Source: an uncultured Fretibacterium sp.
Lineage (GTDB): Bacteria; Synergistota; Synergistia; Synergistales; Aminobacteriaceae
Reading direction: 5' to 3'
Assembly: GCA_937915835.1 (NCBI GenBank)
Contig: CALGHA010000129.1
Span: 1 to 58,979, forward strand
Length of the DNA: 58,979 nucleotides
A program made the translations under genes and the position numbers. Under the pieces are notes generated by a model. That model was not told the DNA's origin, did no database searches, and worked only from the letters and a program-made list of their open reading frames with translations. Shown piece by piece: positions 34,335-42,627 of the stretch; the first letter of the stretch is position 1, and each line of letters opens with the position of its first letter.

Positions 34335-35129
34335 TTGTCGTTCATATGGTCAGCATTAATGCCTCATCCTCCCGTTTTAATCCCCGAAGTTGGACGAGGA
34401 CGCGAAAATGAAGCCGCAAAAACTTTAGCCGGAATTTCTGAGCTTACACGAGAGATTAAGGACGTAAAGCCTGATATTCTCGTCGTATTGTCGCCTCATC
34501 AGCCTTATGCTCCCGGCTGTTTGTTCGTGAATAACGCTAAAAATTTCTCCGGTTCGTTCGCAATGTTCGGAGCTGGAAACGTGAAGATTGAGGCTGAAAC
34601 TTCGGATGAGCTTGAAAGTTTCTGCGAGTTCCTGATGGATAATGACGTGAGAATTTACACGGATACTTTCAGGGATTTATCTCGGGATCAAGGCTCAACA
34701 GTCCCGTTATATTTTCTGCGTAAAGCGTGGGGAAATTTGCCGCCGATGATAATTTGTTCGCCGATTGGGCTGAACTTGAACGAAGCGTATAAACTCGGCC
34801 AATCCCTGAGAAATTTTGCCAGTGAGAAAAATTTTGCGTTATTAGCGAGCGGGGATTTATCACATCGTTTAACTCCAGACGCTCCCGCTGGATATGAGCC
34901 GAATTACGCTCCCGTGTTCGAAGCAGCAATTGAGGAAGCATTAAGGACGTGTTCACCGTCGCCAATCCTTGAGCTTGATGATACAACTCTTGAACGCGCT
35001 GGGGAATGCGGCTTACGCTCAGTGATGATTATGCTGGGGCTTGCTGGTGAGAATGAGACTGTAAAAATTTTCTCGCATGAATGGCCGTTCGGGGTCGGAT
35101 ATTGTAATGCTTTATGGCTGAAGAGGTGA
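34335..35129 (+). CDS. Memo-like / class III extradiol dioxygenase-fold protein (AmmeMemoRadiSam B)
   Basis: 264 residues, TTG start with AAGGAGTG upstream. H-P-P-V-L-I-P-E-V-G (near 10) and V-L-S-P-H-Q-P (near 55) supply the histidines of the LigB/Memo fold; L-L-A-S-G-D-L-S-H-R lies near 180. The Memo family binds metal or acts as a copper/redox protein; in bacteria it is found with AMMECR1 and a radical SAM protein, as here, in a three-gene set whose reaction is not established. The three genes are packed with 6-base and 4-base-overlap junctions. Confidence 0.88.
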   Translation: MSFIWSALMPHPPVLIPEVGRGRENEAAKTLAGISELTREIKDVKPDILVVLSPHQPYAPGCLFVNNAKNFSGSFAMFGAGNVKIEAETSDELESFCEFLMDNDVRIYTDTFRDLSRDQGSTVPLYFLRKAWGNLPPMIICSPIGLNLNEAYKLGQSLRNFASEKNFALLASGDLSHRLTPDAPAGYEPNYAPVFEAAIEEALRTCSPSPILELDDTTLERAGECGLRSVMIMLGLAGENETVKIFSHEWPFGVGYCNALWLKR

Positions 35130-35135
35130 AAGATT

Positions 35136-35654
35136 ATGAATGAACTTGTGAAATTGGCCCGTGAGACCGTGAGAAGGTTGCTTAACGATGAAAATTTGCC
35201 GGAGAATGGCGATGAGGTTATTGCGTCGGAATTATGGCGTGAAAAGCGCGCGTGTTTCGTGTCGATTAAGACTAAGTCAGGAGAACTTCGCGGCTGTATC
35301 GGAACGTTAAGCCCCATTCATGAAACTCTTGACCAGGAAATTATCGCTAACGCCGTATCTTCGTCAACGAGAGATCCCAGATTTCCGCCGATGACGAGCA
35401 AAGAGCTTGACAATGTAACTTTTTCCGTTGATGTCTTGTCTGAGCCTGAGAGCGCAAAAATTTCTGAGCTTAACCCGAAAATTTACGGCGTAATCGTCTC
35501 GAAAGGTTACAGACGCGGCGTATTGCTCCCGGATTTAGAGGGCGTTGACAGTGTCGAACAGCAAGTTTCGATTGCGGCGATGAAAGCAGGAATTTATGAT
35601 ATCGACGGAGTTAAACTCGAACGCTTCACAGTTGAACGTTACAAAGAAGAATGA
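35136..35654 (+). CDS. AMMECR1-domain protein (AmmeMemoRadiSam A)
   Basis: 172 residues. The AMMECR1 signature L-R-G-C-I-G-T-L (near 50) is intact, followed by S-S-T-R-D-P-R-F-P-P and S-V-D-V-L-S-E-P. The conserved Cys is essential in every homologue I know, yet its function is unknown. Middle gene of the Memo-AMMECR1-radical SAM set; its TGA overlaps the next ATG (ATGA). Confidence 0.93.
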   Translation: MNELVKLARETVRRLLNDENLPENGDEVIASELWREKRACFVSIKTKSGELRGCIGTLSPIHETLDQEIIANAVSSSTRDPRFPPMTSKELDNVTFSVDVLSEPESAKISELNPKIYGVIVSKGYRRGVLLPDLEGVDSVEQQVSIAAMKAGIYDIDGVKLERFTVERYKEE

Positions 35655-36511
35655 ACGCAAAATTTTATCGCAAAAACCCTGACGGAAGCATAGCGTGTGA
35701 TTTATGCTTTCGAGGCTGTAAAATTTCTGATGGGAATTCCGGCTTCTGTGGAGTTCGTGATAATAAAGACGGTGAATTAATTTCTCCGTTGTTGGGAAAA
35801 TTCTGCGCAGTCGCTGTTGATCCAATCGAGAAAAAGCCGCTCTTTCACTGGCAGCCCGGAACGTTCATTTATTCTCTCGGAAGCATAGGCTGTACAATGG
35901 ATTGCCCGTTCTGTCAAAACTTTCAAATTGCTAAACCCTCACGAAAAATTCATTGCCAAGAAATTACGCCGTCTGAACTCGTGAAAAATATTCTCGAACT
36001 CGATTTACACGCAATAGCATTCACGTATAACGAACCGACTTTACAGGCTGAATATATCCTTGAATGCTCACAAAGTTTTCATGACGCTGGAATTTCCGTA
36101 GTCCTTGTTACCAATGGGGAAATGTCAAAATCTGCGTCTTCAGAGTTAATCTCATGCTTAAAGCTCACAGACGGCGCGGCCAATATTGACGTTAAAGCCT
36201 TCGACGAAAAAGTTTACGCAAAACTCGGCGGAAGTCTCGAAGCCGTGAAAGATAACGTGAAAAGTTTCGTTGACGCTGGCATTCACACTGAACTCACCTG
36301 CTTAATAGTTCCGGGTATTAGTGATGACAGAGAAAAATTCTCAGAAATGGTTGAATGGATTGCAAGTATTTCACGCGATATTCCCCTTCATGTTACGCGC
36401 TATTTCCCACGAAGATTTTACACAGAGCCTACGACGGATAAAAATATTCTCTATTCATTGGCCTCAATCGCAAAAAGTAAGTTAAAGTTCGTGCATATCG
36501 GGAATATTTAA
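35651..36511 (+). CDS. Radical SAM protein of the AmmeMemoRadiSam set
   Basis: 286 residues. Cluster-binding motif C-T-M-D-C-P-F-C (C-x3-C-x2-C, near 80), I-A-F-T-Y-N-E-P-T (SAM-binding) and A-N-I-D-V-K-A-F. An N-terminal Cys pair C-D-L-C-F-R-G-C and F-C-G-V-R form a second cysteine-rich site, as in pyruvate-formate-lyase-activating-like enzymes. It probably generates a radical on a partner or substrate under anoxic conditions. Overlaps AMMECR1 by four bases. Substrate unknown. Confidence 0.93.
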   Translation: MNAKFYRKNPDGSIACDLCFRGCKISDGNSGFCGVRDNKDGELISPLLGKFCAVAVDPIEKKPLFHWQPGTFIYSLGSIGCTMDCPFCQNFQIAKPSRKIHCQEITPSELVKNILELDLHAIAFTYNEPTLQAEYILECSQSFHDAGISVVLVTNGEMSKSASSELISCLKLTDGAANIDVKAFDEKVYAKLGGSLEAVKDNVKSFVDAGIHTELTCLIVPGISDDREKFSEMVEWIASISRDIPLHVTRYFPRRFYTEPTTDKNILYSLASIAKSKLKFVHIGNI

Positions 36512-36661
36512 GCCATTGACGTTGGGCCGAAATCGCTAAAAGTTAAGCCGGGAATATTAGCAAATTTCGTTCATGTGAGAATTTCTGAATAATGACAACA
36601 TAGCTCACAGTAAATTATAATACTCACAATTCCATTAAAGATTTAGAAAGCCGGTGAAAAT

Positions 36662-37984
36662 ATGAACAGTCTTATTGTCTCACGATTTGGAGGAGACGCG
36701 GCCGCTAATTCCGAAGAAGTCAGGAAAGCCGCTGAAATCGTAAAATCTAATCCCGCACGCCGCTATATTATTATATCCGCACCAGGTTCAACTCACACAA
36801 GCTCAGGAATTACGGATATGCTTTACATGTGTCACGCGAGCGCAAAAAATCATGAGAATTATGACGTAACATTAGGAAAAATCCTTGACCGCTACAAAGA
36901 AATTGTTGACGGCTTAAAACTTAACTTTGACATTTACACGGAAATTAACGCTTTAAGAGAAAGTTTAGAGGCCGGAAGGGATTTAGATTATATTGGAAGT
37001 CGCGGCGAGTATATTATGGCTAAAATCTTCGCAAAATTTTTAGGCTGGGACTTTGTTGACGCTTCCGAAATAATTTTCTTTAACAAGGACGGCACTCCTG
37101 ACATGGCAAAAACTTTCAGCATTGCCGAGAAAAAGCTCAAAAATTATGAACGCGCCGTAATCCCAAGTTTTTACGGTTCATTATCCGACGGGAGAATTAA
37201 GACTTTCATACGAGGAGACTGCGACACTGCCGGAGCTTTAGTAGCATGTGCGGTGAAAGCTGATTTGTTCGAGAAATGGAGCGACACAACCAAAATTTAC
37301 AGCGCAGATCCTGCCGTAATTCCCAATCCCGAAATCATCAGGAACGTAACTTACAATGAGGCTATCGAGTTAAATTACATTGGCATAAATATAGTCAAGG
37401 ATAACGTCTCAATTATGCTGAACGAGTCAGGAATTCCAATGAAGATTGCAAGTATTAATGACCCTGAAGACGACGAAATGTTAATAAGCCCGAAACTTCC
37501 TGAGAATATTTCACGAAGACTTGTTTTATGCATAGCCGGCCAAAAGAATTTCAACGTTATACGAATACAGAAATACGGGATTAACAGGACTTACGATATT
37601 GAAGAGAAAATTTTCGGTTTATTATCCAAACATAATATAGCCTGTCAGCATTACATTGCCGGTATTCACAGAATGGCGTTAATCCTTAAAAATTTGAGAT
37701 TTGACCTGAGACGCAATGAAATTCTTGACGACATAAAAACTATAATTCAGCCGGATTCCGTAACAGTTGAGCGCGGACTTTCTTTAATAGCCGTAATCGG
37801 TGAAGGAATGGGCACGGTTAAAGGCGTTTTCGGTCGAATTTTTGAGGCTTTAGCTTCTGTAGGCATAAAAGTTCAGATGGTTGAGCAGGGTTCTGACGAC
37901 TTAAATATAATTATCGGAGTTCATGATAACGATTACGAAAATGCGATAAAAGCGCTGTATCAGGCTGTAATCTTGGAAGGGTAA
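36662..37984 (+). CDS. Aspartate kinase
   Basis: 440 residues. N-terminal R-F-G-G-D replaces the usual K-F-G-G, an unusual change of a phosphate-binding lysine to arginine. Other motifs are present: a sugar/nucleotide loop G-S-R-G-E-Y, F-I-R-G-D-C-D-T-A-G-A-L and Y-S-A-D-P-A. A C-terminal ACT pair spans about 300-440 and includes V-I-G-E-G-M-G-T-V-K-G-V and I-K-V-Q-M-V-E-Q-G. It phosphorylates aspartate at the entry to lysine, methionine and threonine synthesis and is probably feedback controlled. It stands alone, apart from metA (49 kb). Starts at an ATG preceded by A-rich sequence. Confidence 0.88.
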   Translation: MNSLIVSRFGGDAAANSEEVRKAAEIVKSNPARRYIIISAPGSTHTSSGITDMLYMCHASAKNHENYDVTLGKILDRYKEIVDGLKLNFDIYTEINALRESLEAGRDLDYIGSRGEYIMAKIFAKFLGWDFVDASEIIFFNKDGTPDMAKTFSIAEKKLKNYERAVIPSFYGSLSDGRIKTFIRGDCDTAGALVACAVKADLFEKWSDTTKIYSADPAVIPNPEIIRNVTYNEAIELNYIGINIVKDNVSIMLNESGIPMKIASINDPEDDEMLISPKLPENISRRLVLCIAGQKNFNVIRIQKYGINRTYDIEEKIFGLLSKHNIACQHYIAGIHRMALILKNLRFDLRRNEILDDIKTIIQPDSVTVERGLSLIAVIGEGMGTVKGVFGRIFEALASVGIKVQMVEQGSDDLNIIIGVHDNDYENAIKALYQAVILEG

Positions 37985-38006
37985 TTACTGAGGTTAATAT
38001 CATCAC

Positions 38007-40061
38007 ATGAACGGTGCTAAGTCTAGAATTATTGATTACTTGGACGGGCCAGATAAACGCTATATTATTCCGGTTTATCAGCGCAAATACGAATGGAAGC
38101 AAAACAACTGCCGACAGCTCTATAATGACCTGAAGAAGATTATTCATGAGAAACGTAAACAATATTTCTTAGGCAGCATAGTCTCGTCCGTAATTGGCAA
38201 TGGAAATTTAGTAGAATATCACATAATCGACGGTCAGCAGAGAATTACGACGATAACGCTTTTGCTTCTGGCCATGAGAAATTTGCTCACTCAGAAGAAA
38301 ATCTCAGCTCAAAAAAGTAATTTAAGCGAAGAAATCGATGAACGTTTCTTAATTGCTAAATGGGCGAACTATGACGACAAAATAAAGCTCCGGCCGGTTA
38401 AGAGTGATATTGAGGCACTGCATAAATTATTCTTGTCTGACGAAAGCGATTACGATAATGCTTCAAAGTTGACGGCCAATTACAACTTTTTCTGCGAACA
38501 GTTACTAAAACATGAAGTAACTATAGATGAATTATACGAGGCAATTTTCAAACTTGAGATTATCAGCATAACTCTTGAAAAGGACGACAACCCGCAATTA
38601 ATCTTCGAGAGCTTGAACTCAACCGGACTTGCATTGACCGAAGGCGACAAAATCAGGAATTATGTCTTAATGGGTCAGCCTCCAAAGAAGCAAAAATTTC
38701 TTTATGAGACTTACTGGACATCAATTGAGAAATCGACAGAAAATGAACTGAGCAATTTTGTCCGGGATTATCTCAGCATGAAGCAGGGAGCAGTGCCAAA
38801 TTTGAACTCGGTATATACTACGTTCAAGGATTACGCTGAAAAGTCGGGGCTTGACATTGAGAAATTGCTTGAAGATTTGCTGCGTTATGCGAGATTTTAC
38901 GAGAAATTTTTGACGTGTAAGAGCGGCATTAACGATTTGATTAATAACTGTCTGTATAGATTAATGCGGCTTGAGATTACCGTAACTCGTCCGTTCATGC
39001 TCGAAGTCTTCAGGCTCAATCAGGACGGAATTTTATCACCTGATGACGTTTTGCAAATTTTTGTTGTAACTGAGAATTATATTTTCAGACGAAGTATTTG
39101 CGAGATTGCCTCAAATTCTCTGCAAAAGATATTTGTGGGCTTGAACAGGGAAATTTTACGCTTTGACGGCACGACTGATAATTACGTACAAAAGTTTATT
39201 TACGTCCTTCTGAGCAAACAGGAGAGCGGACGTTTTCCGGATGATAACGAGTTCAGCGCGGCACTCGAGACAAAACAGATATACTCAATGCGCGGCCAAT
39301 ACAAGAATTACTTGTTTGAACGCTTCGAGAATTTCGGGACGCTTGAGACTAAAACCGTTTATGAACATTTTGACAACGGCAGCTACACGATTGAACATAT
39401 TATGCCTCAGAGATTAACTCGTGCATGGACGACTTCACTCGGCGAAAACGCGGCGGAAATTCATAGAACGTGGCTTCATCGTCTGGCCAATTTGACACTC
39501 ACGGCTTACAATCCCAGCTTAAGCAACAGGCCTTTTTCGGAGAAACGGGACGCTCCGGATTTCGGCTACAAGAACAGCGGAATTAGAATGAACCAGAAAA
39601 TTGCGCAAAAAAATTCTTGGGGACTTCCTGAACTTGAAGAAAGAAATTCTGAGATGATATTAGCCGCAAAAAAGATCTGGGAATTCCCGAAAACTAATTT
39701 TATTCCGGCTCAGAAACAATTCGCTTCATGCACGCTCGACAACGAATACGAGGATTTAACCGGAAAAATCATCACGAAATATAAATTTCAAGGTTATGAA
39801 CAGCCCGCTTCAAGCTGGATAGAAATGTTTGAGAACGTGATAAAAACTTTGCACCAGCAGGACAAAAGCGTTCTAGCTGAATTGGCCGAGACTTCGGATT
39901 ACGTCCACAAGACAGACGAGAATTTTATTAGGGCGCTGAAGATTGACGAAAATATTTACATGGAACGATCTACAAGCACGATGTTAAAACTTTCAATCTT
40001 GAGAAAACTTTTTGCTGAATATGACATTAATCCTGATGAGTTAGAATTTTTCTTCAAGTAA
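38007..40061 (+). CDS. GmrSD-like protein (DUF262 plus HNH nuclease domain)
   Basis: 684 residues. DUF262 at the N-terminus: I-P-V-Y-Q-R-K-Y-E-W, Y-F-L-G-S-I-V-S and the ParB-like motif I-I-D-G-Q-Q-R-I-T-T (near 72). The C-terminal DUF1524/HNH region has Y-T-I-E-H-I-M-P-Q (near 460) and L-A-N-L-T-L-T. This fusion is that of type IV restriction enzymes of the GmrSD class, which use a nucleotide to cut DNA with modified cytosines. A tail of about 150 residues follows with no recognised domain. It has no partner gene and ends in its own terminator. Together with the type IIL enzyme at 31 kb it gives the cell both modification-dependent and modification-sensitive restriction. Confidence 0.88.
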   Translation: MNGAKSRIIDYLDGPDKRYIIPVYQRKYEWKQNNCRQLYNDLKKIIHEKRKQYFLGSIVSSVIGNGNLVEYHIIDGQQRITTITLLLLAMRNLLTQKKISAQKSNLSEEIDERFLIAKWANYDDKIKLRPVKSDIEALHKLFLSDESDYDNASKLTANYNFFCEQLLKHEVTIDELYEAIFKLEIISITLEKDDNPQLIFESLNSTGLALTEGDKIRNYVLMGQPPKKQKFLYETYWTSIEKSTENELSNFVRDYLSMKQGAVPNLNSVYTTFKDYAEKSGLDIEKLLEDLLRYARFYEKFLTCKSGINDLINNCLYRLMRLEITVTRPFMLEVFRLNQDGILSPDDVLQIFVVTENYIFRRSICEIASNSLQKIFVGLNREILRFDGTTDNYVQKFIYVLLSKQESGRFPDDNEFSAALETKQIYSMRGQYKNYLFERFENFGTLETKTVYEHFDNGSYTIEHIMPQRLTRAWTTSLGENAAEIHRTWLHRLANLTLTAYNPSLSNRPFSEKRDAPDFGYKNSGIRMNQKIAQKNSWGLPELEERNSEMILAAKKIWEFPKTNFIPAQKQFASCTLDNEYEDLTGKIITKYKFQGYEQPASSWIEMFENVIKTLHQQDKSVLAELAETSDYVHKTDENFIRALKIDENIYMERSTSTMLKLSILRKLFAEYDINPDELEFFFK

Positions 40062-40072
40062 ACATAAACAAA

Positions 40073-40110
40073 TTCCCCCTGCTGTTTTCGCGGCAAGGGG
40101 ATAAATTTTT
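40073..40110 (+). terminator. C/G-rich terminator
   Basis: CCCCCTGC pairs with GCAAGGGG (one mismatch), followed by ATAAATTTTT. Same type as the hairpins at 14933, 16641 and 29268. It also lies at the 3' end of gudD on the other strand. Confidence 0.7.
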
Positions 40111-40119
40111 ATGATTATC

Positions 40120-41454
40120 TTATCTGACTAAGCAGGGCTTTTTGTTGTCGAACTTCCAGCCAGGAATTAAATATTGCATTCCGATTGCGTCGTCTCGTGC
40201 ACCAAGAGCGTGTTTGAAGTAAAGTTCGTTCGCCTTCTTGACTTGCTCAATGTCAACGTCAACGCCAAGTCCGGGCTTCTTCGGAAGGTCAATGCACCCG
40301 TCAACAATCTGCATAGGCTCAACCGTTAATCTCTCGCGTCCTTCCTGCCAAATCCAGTGAGTATCAATCCCGTTCATCTTGCCAGGAATTGCCGCCGCAC
40401 ACTGTACGACCATAGCAAGCGAAATATCGAAGTGGTTATTGCTATGACAGCCCCACATTAACCCGAAATCGTTGCAAAGCTGACCAACTCTTACGCTTCC
40501 GTTCATCGTCCAAAAATGCGGATCTGCTAACGGAATATCGACGGCCTGAAGGATTAACGCATGAAACATCTGCCGCCAATCCGTATTAATCATGTTCGTA
40601 GCTGTCGGCATCATCGCGGCTTTTCTGAACTCGGCCATAACTTCGCGACCGCTGAACCCGCCTTCTGCTCCAACGGGATCTTCACAGTAAGCAAGACATT
40701 CTTTAAGCTGGGGGGCAATCTCTAAGGCTTCTTTCAAGCTCCAGCATCCGTTAGGGTCTAAGTCAACTCGAGCATTCGGGAAAGCCTTCTTTATCGCCTG
40801 GACAGCTTTCAACTCCTCTTTCGGCGGCAAAACTCCTCCTTTGAGCTTGAAGTCCTCGAAACCGTATTTCTCATGAGTGGCTTTTGCGAGCGCTACGATT
40901 TTCTCAGGAGTTAAGGCCTCTTCATGTCTCAGTCTGTACCAATCACACGAAGCATCCGGCTCTTCCTCATATGGCAAATCGGTCTTCTTTCTGTCGCCAA
41001 TGTAGAATAAATAGCTCAGAAATCTCACGCGTTCCCTTTGAATACCGTCGCCCATTAATGCCGCCGCAGGAACGTCTAAGAATTTTCCCATCAAGTCGAG
41101 CAATGGAGCTTCAACCGCCGTAACAACATGAACGCCCGTTCTCAAATCAAACGTCTGAAGGCCGCGAACATCGTCTTTGATATTAGCGTCGAGCCACTTA
41201 CGAACTTGATTAAGCGTGTTCTTGTAGTCAGCTAACCTTGTGCCGACAACTAAGTGTTTAATATCTTCAAGAGCCTTCGTAATTTTCTGGCCTCCGGGAA
41301 CTTCTCCACAGCCGAGATTTCCGGAAGAATCTTCAAGAATTACGATGTTGCGCGTGAAAAACGGAGCGTGTGCACCGGATAAATTAAGCTCCATACAGTC
41401 ATGGCCGGCGACAGGATAAACATCCATACGTGTAATTTTCGGTATAGCCGTCAT
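40120..41454 (-). CDS. gudD: Glucarate dehydratase (enolase superfamily)
   Basis: 444 residues, ATG with GAGGGAGG upstream. Enolase-superfamily catalytic pieces: D-F-K-L-K-G-G (lysines near 205), V-D-L-D-P-N-G-C-W (metal Asp near 235), E-D-P-V-G (metal Glu near 260), T-N-M-I (Asn/third ligand region) and the late C-H-S-N-N-H-F-D-I (catalytic His). It dehydrates D-glucarate or L-idarate to 5-dehydro-4-deoxyglucarate, the same product as GarD. It sits in its own unit between the acidic-protein terminator and the GmrSD gene, without a transporter next to it. Confidence 0.93.
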   Translation of the reverse strand: MTAIPKITRMDVYPVAGHDCMELNLSGAHAPFFTRNIVILEDSSGNLGCGEVPGGQKITKALEDIKHLVVGTRLADYKNTLNQVRKWLDANIKDDVRGLQTFDLRTGVHVVTAVEAPLLDLMGKFLDVPAAALMGDGIQRERVRFLSYLFYIGDRKKTDLPYEEEPDASCDWYRLRHEEALTPEKIVALAKATHEKYGFEDFKLKGGVLPPKEELKAVQAIKKAFPNARVDLDPNGCWSLKEALEIAPQLKECLAYCEDPVGAEGGFSGREVMAEFRKAAMMPTATNMINTDWRQMFHALILQAVDIPLADPHFWTMNGSVRVGQLCNDFGLMWGCHSNNHFDISLAMVVQCAAAIPGKMNGIDTHWIWQEGRERLTVEPMQIVDGCIDLPKKPGLGVDVDIEQVKKANELYFKHALGARDDAIGMQYLIPGWKFDNKKPCLVR

Positions 41455-41504
41455 GTTAATGATTGCCTCCCTCGTGAATTATAAAATTTTTTATGGGTAA
41501 GTGT

Positions 41505-41510
41505 ATTATA
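41505..41510 (-). promoter_or_regulatory. -10 element of gudD
   Basis: TATAAT on the minus strand 50 bases before the gudD ATG, immediately after the U-run of the upstream terminator. The -35 would fall in the terminator stem and is weak. Confidence 0.45.
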
Positions 41511-41512
41511 GC

Positions 41513-41550
41513 AAAAAAAACAGCCTCCGAATTGATAAATCCGAAAGCTG
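41513..41550 (-). terminator. Terminator of the acidic-protein gene
   Basis: On the minus strand CAGCTTTCGGATT pairs with AATTCGGAGGCTG over 13 positions with G-U pairs, followed by eight T. One of the strongest terminators in the window. Confidence 0.9.
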
Positions 41551-41577
41551 TAATCAAGTTTGCTCCATGTCCGGCCT

Positions 41578-42627
41578 CTAAGCGTCCCCAAATAGTCCGA
41601 GAATATCAGATAAATCAACAGCATCATTCTGTTCTTCAACACGAGCGATTATCGCCTGACGTTCCTCTTCAAGACGTTTACGGGCCTCAAGAATACTTTT
41701 TGCCTGTTCAAGCTGTTTAATTGCCTGGTCTCGATAGCCTTTGTCATCAAGTATCATTGCCGCGTTGGTGATATAGCCGCCTAAAAATGCTTCGAACTTT
41801 TTAGCTTCGGCTTCGGAGTTGTCGCCCTCACCTTGAAATTTTCCAGTGTATTGATTAGCGAATTTTTCAACTTGCCATTCCAATAAATCTTTGCTGATTG
41901 CGCCTAACTCATCAAGCATCTTGTCAAAGTCCGTCTTCGTCGAAACTTTATCAACATAACGCTCACCAGACGTAAAATCATATTGCAGCTTGAACTCGTC
42001 AGGTTCAGGCTCTTCGTCTTGAGTAGGCTCGGTCTCTATTTCATCCGGTTCATGCTCACTAGTCGGCTCTTCAGGCTCAAGCGTCGTAACAGAATTATTA
42101 TCATCACCATCAAACAAGGAGTTTTCATCAAAGTCTTCTGTTGAAACCTCTTCATGCTCCGGCTCAGGTTCTGAGATTTCCTGTTCTTGTTCGAGTTCCG
42201 GCGTTTCGAGTTCCTGTTCTTGCTCAGGTTCGACGTTTTCCGTTGTAATTTCCGGTTCTTGCTCAGGTTCGGGCAATTCTGGGGAAATTTCCGGCTCTTC
42301 AACTTCCTGCGTAATTTCTGGTTCAGGCTCCGAAATTTCTTGCGTAATGTCAGGCTCCGGCTCCGGCGTTTCAGGTTCAGCTTCCGGCTCGGTTATTTCT
42401 TGCTCGTGAACTTCTGCAATAATCTCCTTAGGTTCAGCAGGCTCAACAACTTTTTTATCAATTGCATTTAATAACGTCGAAATTAATTCCGGACTTTCCG
42501 GCTCTTCCTGTTCGATTTCCGGCTCAGGCTCTTCAACAGGAATTACAGGAGGCTGAATTAATATCTCTTCCTCTCGTAACTCCTCTGCTTTCTTCTTCCT
42601 GAGTAATGCTGCACGTAAATACGGCAT
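41578..42627 (-). CDS. Low-complexity Glu/Pro-rich protein downstream of htpG
   Basis: 349 residues. After a basic N-terminus (Y-L-R-A-A-L-L-R-K-K-K) residues about 20-200 are a low-complexity string of Glu, Pro, Ile and Gln (repeats of the form E-P-E-P-E-I-T-Q-E). The C-terminal 130 residues form an ordinary folded or helical part with L-G-A-I-S-K-D-L-L-E-W-Q-V-E and A-R-K-R-L-E-E-E-R-Q. No signal peptide or membrane segment. It starts right at the htpG stop, so it is cotranscribed with a chaperone. Function unknown; a polyanionic client-binding or scaffold role is conceivable. Confidence 0.85.
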   Translation of the reverse strand: MPYLRAALLRKKKAEELREEEILIQPPVIPVEEPEPEIEQEEPESPELISTLLNAIDKKVVEPAEPKEIIAEVHEQEITEPEAEPETPEPEPDITQEISEPEPEITQEVEEPEISPELPEPEQEPEITTENVEPEQEQELETPELEQEQEISEPEPEHEEVSTEDFDENSLFDGDDNNSVTTLEPEEPTSEHEPDEIETEPTQDEEPEPDEFKLQYDFTSGERYVDKVSTKTDFDKMLDELGAISKDLLEWQVEKFANQYTGKFQGEGDNSEAEAKKFEAFLGGYITNAAMILDDKGYRDQAIKQLEQAKSILEARKRLEEERQAIIARVEEQNDAVDLSDILGLFGDA

